Source: Isoetes taiwanensis
Taxonomy: Eukaryota; Streptophyta; Lycopodiopsida; Isoetales; Isoetaceae
DNA length: 64,000 nt
Direction of reading: 5' to 3'
Assembly: GCA_021234155.1 (NCBI GenBank)
Contig: JAJEKV010000049.1
Coordinates: forward strand, 4,895,001 to 4,959,000
Shown: in pieces, positions 57,823-64,000 of the stretch
Layout of the letters: each line of letters starts with the position of its first letter
Numbering within the stretch: position 1 is the first letter of the stretch
Program-made: the position numbers and the translations under genes
Notes under the pieces: model-generated
Databases searched by the model: none
Told to the model about the DNA's origin: nothing
The model's input: only the letters and a program-made list of their open reading frames with translations

Positions 57823-58307
57823 TTGGTGAATCTGACACTTTGGGTTATTTGGAAGCATCGTTGCGATGTGGCCTTAGGTGGCCAAAGGATCTCCATAGAG
57901 AAGTTAAAAAACTTCTTCAACATGGAGGTTGCTTTGATGGCTCTATCTCATCATAGGAAGAAAGGTACGAAGTATAACAAAGGACTTGACAAAGTTGGAA
58001 CCTTGGTTGGGTTCTATTCATACTTCAAGTGCCATTGGGTTGATAACGAGTAAGTAAGATCTTCTGGTTATGAAGCTGGTAGCTTTTCCTGGAATTGACA
58101 ATTGGTGGTCCCTGTACTGACATGAAGCTGGCTCCCTCTATAGTACCCACTTTTTGGTGAAGAAAGTAGACTTTCCTTATAGTATCCTTCAGTGGGGAAG
58201 ACGAGCGGAAGCCCTCTTCTGTTCTGGTACTTGGATTCCCATATTATCTGTATTTCCCCCTTGGTGGGGCCCTATTGTACATACCTAATTTTTAATATAT
58301 ATATATA
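57823..58307 (+). pseudogene. Retroelement 3' remnant (LINE-like)
   Basis: An open frame 57823-58053 encodes LTLWVIWKHRCDVALGGQRI, then EKLKNFFNMEVALMA, resembling the W..WK.RN...F segment after the RT in plant LINE ORF2 proteins. The rest to 58307 looks like 3' UTR. The Helitron inserted at its right edge in a TA-rich stretch. Confidence 0.45.
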
Positions 58308-58335
58308 CTAGAAAAAGTGCCCAGCGTTGCTGGGC
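58308..58335 (-). other. Helitron 3' terminus (hairpin + CTAG)
   Basis: A perfect 7-bp stem with 3-base loop, then ACTTTTT and CTAG on the minus strand. It serves as the termination signal of rolling-circle transposition. Confidence 0.85.
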
Positions 58336-59253
58336 TTTTCATCAGGCGTAAGCTCGAAAACTAATACCATTAATCAAAGTTTGAGAATAATAATACAATC
58401 ATGGTGTTGCTCCATTTTCAAGAAGCTTCTTATTGATATGCAAAATACACTCATAAACATATAATACTTAGAAAAGTCGAAAGCAATTGGATGAATTGTA
58501 CCTTCTAAATTTGATGTATAGAATCTGGCACAAGCAGAGAAAAGCAATTGAGATCTTCGGTAATGGCCCCTTCTTCTAGAAAATAAATGATCTAGCAGCA
58601 AAGAATAATCAATTTGCATTGTAAAGCCTTCAAACCGGACCATGCACCACCTTGACCTACTCAGTTGCCTCTTGCAACCGACAACTGATGTTGTTCGAAA
58701 TTGAATATTGTTTTTTTTTTTTTTTTTTTTTTTTTTGGGGGGCGGGGAGTGGTAATTGTCTTTGTATTTAATGGTGTCGTTTTCACATATATGTTAATAT
58801 AAATTCGAGGCTTTTATGAATTCAAATTCTATAGTTCAATGGCTTTGGATGATAGTGGATGTCAAATGACCCATAAAATTCAATTTTTCATTTCTTCACG
58901 AGAAAATAACAACCACCTCACAATTATCTCACAGTTATGGATAAATATTAAATACTACATGTTCATGACCATCAATACATACTAAAGTTATTGTAATTGA
59001 TTTCATTTAAGGACACAACCCCAAGTTAACAGAACTTCTAGAAAACAAAGTGCCACTTAGATAGTTATTGCAAGAAAATTGCTGAAAGTTTTGTGGGTGT
59101 GTAGACTATTGTTGCTCTTTGCTAGAATGTAAAGACCAAACTTTGGCATAGCATTGATTTATACAGTATATGAAATGCCTTTTTCAGAGATGAATCATTT
59201 TAGCCAATGTAATCACAATTAAAGTATTGTTGATTACTCTCATTAGATTAGTT
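58336..59253. other. Helitron interior without recognised gene
   Basis: No supported gene. A poly-T tract (about 58711-58736) ends in ggggggcggggag. The 89-codon minus ORF at 58374-58643 has no recognisable domain. Confidence 0.5.
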
Positions 59254-59989
59254 TCAACATGCAATCATTTGGCTTAAAGGACCAAAACTCTGCATTGGCC
59301 AGTTCAAGACATGTCCTTCCTGTCGAAAAGCCTCTTTCAAAAGAGCTGCTAAAGTTTCATTTTGCACGTAGTCATAAATAAGCAGTCTCACATCTTCACT
59401 TATATAATATCCTCTCAAAGCAGCAAGATTCTTATGTTTCAACCTTCCAAATCTCTCTGCATGTGCTTTGAAAACATTCTCTTCCACTGCACCATCTGAT
59501 AAGCGTCTCACCGATAAGACCGTACCATCCTCCAAGCTGGCCTTAAAAGGAATTCCATATCATGTCCTGCTCAAAACATGCTCCTCATCAAAACAGCCAG
59601 TTGCCTCCAAAATATTTGAATAGGGGATAAGGCTATGATAAATGGTACTTCCCTTGGTGGTCTCTCAATACACTTTGGTCTGAAAATATAGCAGCATAGA
59701 ATACCTATGACAGAACTGCAATCACAGAATAGAACTCCAAAGCCCACCGCAATAATTACAATGGCAGTTCTGCTGAGATGACCATGCTTCCGAGAACAAC
59801 TTCCCAATGGTCTGCCACATGGATGAGGATTATGTTCAAATGAATTAGAACCAAATTTTTTCCCAAGAGAAGAATGAATAGTGCCTTTCAGCTTGTTATT
59901 TGCAACATCAGACATCTTGAGGGAGGTTAGATTCCAAAGCACGGAAGGAATGACTCCTGTGAGGTTGTTTCTTGAAAGATCAAGCATCC
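59254..59989 (-). pseudogene. Captured LRR receptor kinase fragment (At4g36180/MUSTACHES type)
   Basis: A fragment of a plant LRR receptor-like kinase. Protein order: last repeats (MLDLSRNNLTGVIPSVLWNL; NNKLKGTI), the end motif of the ectodomain (NPHPCGRPL), a membrane segment (TAIVIIAVGFGVLFC, about 59680-59770), then, after a shift near 59640, the juxtamembrane block ILEATGCFDEEHVLSRT and one TGA, and the kinase N-lobe (LEDGTVLSVRRLSDGAVEEN; HKNLAALRGYY; LLIYDYV; GHVLNWPM). This arrangement is characteristic of the At4g36180/At1g75640 group. The kinase stops before the catalytic loop. It is a frameshifted, truncated capture, not a working receptor, fused directly to a BSL exon on its 5' side. 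Confidence 0.85.
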
Positions 59990-60603
59990 CGTCCACCACA
60001 AAGAAGAAGCAAGCCGTCAGAACGTGAGCTTGCAGTTGCATACCTATCATGGTTAATTTAACCATTAATGCAAGATGCAAAAAATGCTGAGCATTCTGCT
60101 AATGCATTTATCAAGAATTTGTCAAAATTATTTCTGTTGAAATCAAAATGCATGAAAATCCACTGACATGCAGGGCGGAGGTCCATCTCCTTCAGGTTCT
60201 AATTTACGCCATTCATAAGGTTTAGCAGCAGAAAATTGCACAAGACTGTAAAATCTGAAGGTCCACCATCTACCATCATTTCCCCCAATACATAGCAGCT
60301 CTGCCAAAGTAAGAAAATGATTTTTATCAAGTTTCCGGGCAAGTTATATTTGTTCATTTTTGCAAAAAGCTTACCTATGCCATCTTGGCGTAGGTTGTGT
60401 AAGTCAAGTACATGGAGAGATCCTCTGTGGATAGTCCAGCGGGACCTATACCACCCTAAATAATAATGCAAGCACCTATCAAAATTTACTCAGACTTCAA
60501 AATATTGTAAGAAGTTACAAATACCTGTATGACTACCATGGATCCTACGGCTGTTGCAGCATGAGCTGCTCGTGGTGATGGGGGGTCTCCTATTGGATTT
60601 AGC
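59986..60603 (-). pseudogene. Captured BSL Kelch-phosphatase fragment, four exons with introns
   Basis: Four exons of the Kelch part of a BSL/BSU1-family Ser/Thr phosphatase (brassinosteroid signalling). Exon a (60525-60603) encodes NPIGDPPSPRAAHAATAVGS; exon b (60375-60455) GGIGPAGLSTEDL and, after a small indel, VLDLHNL; exon c (60168-60300) GGNDG and KPYEWRKLEPEGDGPPPCM; exon d (60043 to about 59986) YATASSRSDGLLLLCGGRDA. Each has proper splice borders (gtgCAG/GTATTT, tttAG/GTAAGC, ggCAG/GTCAGT, atAG), and phases fit (AT|G across c-d). Introns prove capture at DNA level. The phosphatase domain is absent. Exon d stops abruptly and continues as LRR sequence. Confidence 0.9.
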
Positions 60604-62035
60604 CTGCACAAAAGATGGGCACTTCATTAGCAAATAAAACTTCTTTTCAACTCTCCGTAAAATTTTCTCAGACCTTCAAATTAAATTTATAAAATGTAGA
60701 CTAAAATGTCATCCTCGCACAAGCCAATCCACACACTTTTACTGTACGGTGATGACAACCAATACTATATGAGACTGCAGTTTGATGGGATCACATTGTA
60801 AGCCATGACTTTTTGCTTCTCCATATGTCCCTAGACAGAGAACAAGACGACCATTATGTCCCGTGGAAGCCTCTGCGATGCAAGTCTTGTCCACCATTTT
60901 CGCCTCCATACGTGTGATGCGATTGTGAGCTCTCAATATTACATCCCACAATCTTGACCGGTTGCTATGGATATATCATATTGGATGCATGAGCATTGAA
61001 GCCACCATCGGCGACAAAGCCATACCAGCCTTAAATACTACAGATTTACTCCGCCCCAATTCAATTTACTATTGTAGGCTTTTTATGCGCATAAGTTGCA
61101 CAATATGTAATTCAATTTTCAAAGGCATGAAGATCTAGGAAGAAAAACAGTTGCCATGGACAAATTTACCTCGATTGGTGCGAATTTGTTGCTTATGCAT
61201 ATGGAAGTAGTCACTTAAATAAACCCAAAATAAAAACATGCACGCCTGCAGAGGTTTCTTCGGATCAAACATTTGGGTTCATTACTCTCATTGTGTTGCA
61301 GGCCATCTCGGAAGTTACCTTAAGAGAAATGGTACGTAAGCTTTTGCAGCAACCTTTGTAACTCCATTGTAAGCATGCATGGTCAAGCTTAGATCTGACA
61401 AGCTAACGATCTTTGTAGCATAGGGCAACATCTTCGCGATTGGAGCAAAGGGTCACATAGGGAACATAAGTCAATTATAAAAAGACAATTGTAAGTTGGC
61501 TTCAATGCCTTCATAATGACTTTGACAAAACAGAGAGTGAAAGAAGAATTGTAGAGGCAATAGTTAAAAGGCGTTCTTGTGAAAGGGGCTCCATATACAA
61601 AATTAGCATCAACTGCCCGTAGCATGATACGACTTGGAGCCATCCATTTGAAGACCGTTGCTTCCATTCTTTATTATGATATAGACCGCCAACAATGTTG
61701 TAATAGTTCCTTATTATAGAATAGCTCCATGCTAATTCTTTGCCGGATCTAGACCACGGTGTAGATTGAGGCTTCCAGAAGACATCCCAACCTTATTACC
61801 GAGGCGCCTTTTCCTATTACCAGAGCGCGCCTTTTCCAAAGAAGTAACTGGCAAATCTAATGGTGCTGAATAAATTAACAAAAATCGAACGGCATTGTAT
61901 TGACCTAGCCAAAAAAAAATTAAAAAAAAATAATTATTATTAAACGGCACAAAATGAAAGTCATAAAACATAACAAAATGAACGGTCAAGATCGCGCACA
62001 AACTATCCTAAAACGCCATTATTATTATATATAGA
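60604..62035. other. Helitron 5' part, unassigned
   Basis: No recognised gene. Two minus ORFs look partly coding (60739-60951, with DKTCIAEASTGHNGRLVLCL; 61389-61667, with MEATVFKWMAPSRIMLRAVD) and could be further captured exons I cannot identify. Splice-like borders (tgttgCAG ... GTACGT) enclose a 30-bp segment near 61300-61335 on the plus strand. Confidence 0.35.
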
Positions 62036-62629
62036 TATCTTACCATCAAAAAAAAAAAAAACCCTACCTGAACTAGTTAAAACTAGACGGACATCCGCCT
62101 CGGTCAATCCCTTGGCGATTATCCTCCCATTACTAGAATGAGCCTTTCTAGCATGGTACCCCATGTCCCATCCACATCAAAGAAACATCAGTCAGCATAT
62201 GCCATAAACTTACTCACAGTATTTGTCTTTGAAGCATGCTACATTTGAAATCCCTGGAATATTAAAGCCATTGCCAGATAAGCCATTTTAGTACACAATA
62301 TGCCTTTAGACATTGAAGTCATTATATTATAGTGTAACAAAGTACTTATTACACAAGTTTAAACTGTATGCAATCTGCCTTTCTTATTTTGAATGTACTG
62401 ACCATGTACATAATGTTAAAAAAGACCATGATCATAATGTTTAAAATGCGTTTACAATTAATTCATGCTACATAAATGGATATCAACCATCATGCAGCCT
62501 TGTCTAAAATCTCATAAAGCTTACCACAACCTGTAGATAGCTCACTATTATTTGTAGAGTATAACTCACGATCATTCAGTGCACTTAAAACATTTTAAGA
62601 GCCATTCAGGGTTACACCAAGAAAATTAA
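62036..62629. other. Noncoding flank
   Basis: No gene. A-run at 62048-62061, then AT-rich sequence up to the TTAA-flanked element. Confidence 0.5.
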
Positions 62630-62950
62630 AATCCCCCTTAAACCCCCTCTGGTTTGGGTGCATATTCACACGGGGGGTTACTCCGGGCAACGAGAGCTGT
62701 CGGATAGGCATATTTACCCTTTATTCCAAGATCTGGACCGTAAATGGCGATCCTCGTTTGTGGGGTATGCATGTACAAGTTTTTATATACTGTATATTAA
62801 GGTTTGTAAAATACTATAAGGTTTGAGAGAATGTACTTAATGGTGTTAATTTTATACATATATTGTAAATATATTTTGGGGGCTCTCGCTGCCCTACGTA
62901 ACCCCCCCGTGTGAATATGCACCCAAACCAGAGGGGGTTTAAGGGGGATT
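62630..62950. mobile_element. TTAA-flanked MITE with long inverted repeats (321 bp)
   Basis: The ends are inverted repeats of about 60-70 bp, nearly perfect for the first 55: AATCCCCCTTAAACCCCCTC, then GGTTTGGGTGCATATTCACA and a CGGGGGG run. TTAA flanks both sides (62626-62629, 62951-62954). It is noncoding inside. A TTAA target suggests piggyBac-like or Kolobok-like mobilisation. An alternative boundary is the inner TTAA (at about 62639), so the exact termini are uncertain. Confidence 0.75.
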
Positions 62951-63555
62951 TTAATTTAAATGTGTTAAATGCAATGGTTTGTGTTAATAATGTTAATGGT
63001 AGTTGTGTGTTAATTGTTATATTAAAAAAAATTTTGGGCCCTTCGGGCCCTAACTAAAACAAACATAGGCAAACTTCATGGGCCTAAACATTAATTACTA
63101 AAAAGCACAATAACATCAAGACAAACAAATTATTTCTATTGCAAACAACTATGAGTACATTTTGTGCAATCAATATTTAGCATTATATTCATTATATTCA
63201 TTATCTATAATCTGAATATTGCAATACAAGAATCATGTAAACTATTGTAAACTACACATTTCATGCATATGCTACTGCATATGGTAGCATGTGCTAGTAT
63301 CAATGCAAGCCTGTTTTGCCCCAGAAGCACATAATCTGTAACATCTGGTGCAAGATCTCCAACAAATATGGAATGATTTGGACCGGAATCACCACGCCTG
63401 TCCTCTATGCCAAAATGTTGACCTAGACCTTAAGCATGGAACTTTGCTGCAAAGCTGTGGTTGGCATTTTGTTTGCAGATTGAAACTTAAGTGAATAATT
63501 TTGCTATCTGCTGGAAGAGAATATTGCTACTAAACACATTAAAAACTAGAGTATG
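62951..63555. other. Noncoding flank
   Basis: No gene found. Contains a short palindrome gggcccttcgggccc near 63036-63050 and a small tandem ttatattca repeat near 63181-63205. Confidence 0.5.
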
Positions 63556-63786
63556 CTAAGTATGAGAGCTTCCGTTAGATTTTAAATACTCGGAAAGAGA
63601 GACCAGAATAGAACTAGTTGCAAGTGGTATTTGAATAATAGAAAGTCTGGCCGCCGGGCCGCCATCGCCATAGCCAATAGAATAGCCATAGCCATGGCCA
63701 CTACTTAGCCAAGAAGCTCCGGCCGTTCCATTCCACAGCCTCTGCATCGTCGCCATGGGGGTCGCCGAAGCTCCTAACCTAGACAA
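63556..63786 (-). CDS. Hypothetical Gly/Tyr-rich ORF
   Basis: A 76-codon ORF with a SSGHGYGYSIGYGDGGPAAR low-complexity stretch. It starts at 63786, 45 bp from the divergent ORF at 63832, so it may be only the antisense of that gene's 5' UTR. No family recognised. Weak call. Confidence 0.2.
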   Translation of the reverse strand: MSRLGASATPMATMQRLWNGTAGASWLSSGHGYGYSIGYGDGGPAARLSIIQIPLATSSILVSLSEYLKSNGSSHT

Positions 63787-63831
63787 CTATCTTGGATTTT
63801 GTGTCCGGTTGGCTCTCTGTTCTTTAGCGAC

Positions 63832-64000
63832 ATGAAACGCCTCAAAAAGCTTTGGACGAAATGCACCGGAGAAGGATTTGGCGTATCCTTGTCCGAGGAT
63901 ATGCACGATCATATCGGCGATTTTTACGTCAAGAAATCTGCCGTTAGTAGGGATGTGCTCAAAGTTTTGTCGCCGGAATGGGAGACTAATTTGGAGAAAT
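63832..64000 (+). CDS. 5' end of an unidentified protein (runs off window)
   Basis: An ORF starting at the ATG at 63832 and open to the window end, 56 codons: MKRLKKLWTKCTGEGFGVSL, then EDMHDHIGDFYVKKSAV and VLKVLSPEWETNLEK. GC content and codon use are more gene-like than in most of the window, and the frame is open back to a TAA at 63775-63777. An upstream ORF of 26 codons (ATG at 63755, MGVAEAPNLDNYLGFCVR) ends at a TGA that overlaps this ATG (ATGA). A single missing base could join the two, so the true start may be 63755. The family is not recognised. Confidence 0.45.
   Translation, partial: MKRLKKLWTKCTGEGFGVSLSEDMHDHIGDFYVKKSAVSRDVLKVLSPEWETNLEK

Larger units (their letters stand above)
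58308..62035 (-). mobile_element. Non-autonomous Helitron carrying gene fragments (3.73 kb)
   Basis: Read on the minus strand, the element starts TCTATATATAATAATAATGG at 62035, after an A, and ends in a 7-bp-stem hairpin GCCCAGC-GTT-GCTGGGC (58319-58335), a 7-base spacer and CTAG (58308-58311), followed by T. 5' TC, a 3' hairpin about 11 bases from a terminal CTRR, and insertion between A and T without target duplication are the Helitron signature. No Rep/helicase is encoded. It carries exons of at least two unrelated host genes in the same orientation, as gene-capturing Helitrons do. Confidence 0.82.

Noticed and set aside
59254-60080. Functional LRR receptor kinase gene
   Set aside because: Truncated kinase, TGA in the juxtamembrane block, a frameshift, and fusion to BSL sequence inside a Helitron.

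Overview
This is plant nuclear DNA made almost entirely of transposable elements nested in one another, with no intact ordinary gene apart from a possible 5' gene end at the right edge. It is a plant because two captured host-gene fragments (58.3-62.0 kb) are plant families: a BSL-type Kelch Ser/Thr phosphatase and an LRR receptor kinase of the At4g36180/MUSTACHES type. The TE families (a Ty3 element with an archaeal-type RNase H, an APE-type LINE, a two-gene MULE and a transposase-like gene with metazoan-looking motifs) suggest a large, TE-rich genome, perhaps of a non-flowering land plant. That placement is a weak inference.

Layout. 1-900: 3' end of a decayed LINE. 902-17510: a roughly 8.1-8.5 kb tandem duplication of a degenerate Ty3/gypsy element (minus strand) ending inside a Harbinger-like MITE, with AAAATTT microhomology at the breakpoint. 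17545-26150: a second Ty3/gypsy pol (minus), split by a 6.4 kb MULE (17957-24397, 11-bp TSD). The MULE carries two convergent genes, a MULE transposase and a gene ending in a ULP1-like segment, plus arrays of a 20-bp palindrome at both ends. A 336-bp hAT-type MITE has in turn inserted into the transposase gene. 26150-30430: orphan exon-like pieces and minisatellites. 30435-37387: two 3.06 kb noncoding direct repeats. 38150-43440: a LINE (plus) with ORF1, APE endonuclease and RT, ending in a TTCTA tail. 43571-53381: a structurally complete LTR retrotransposon (minus; 1.57 kb LTRs, TSD ATTCA) inserted in a minisatellite, with domain order GAG-PR-aRNH-RT-RNH-INT. 54641-57273: a decayed single-frame gene of about 877 codons resembling a DDE/RNase H-fold transposase of a family I cannot name. 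58308-62035: a non-autonomous Helitron carrying the fused BSL and receptor-kinase fragments. 62630-62950: a TTAA-flanked MITE. 63832-64000: start of an unidentified ORF.

Order of events that the nesting shows: gypsy 2, then the MULE, then the hAT MITE; minisatellite, then the LTR element; Harbinger MITE, then the tandem duplication. Differences between duplicated copies (the 8 kb units, the 3 kb repeats, the two LTRs) are concentrated at CAG/CTG trinucleotides that read as CG-type sequence in the partner. This looks like a systematic sequencing or base-calling effect, so single-base frame breaks in this window should be treated with caution. I found no rRNA, complete tRNA or other RNA gene.
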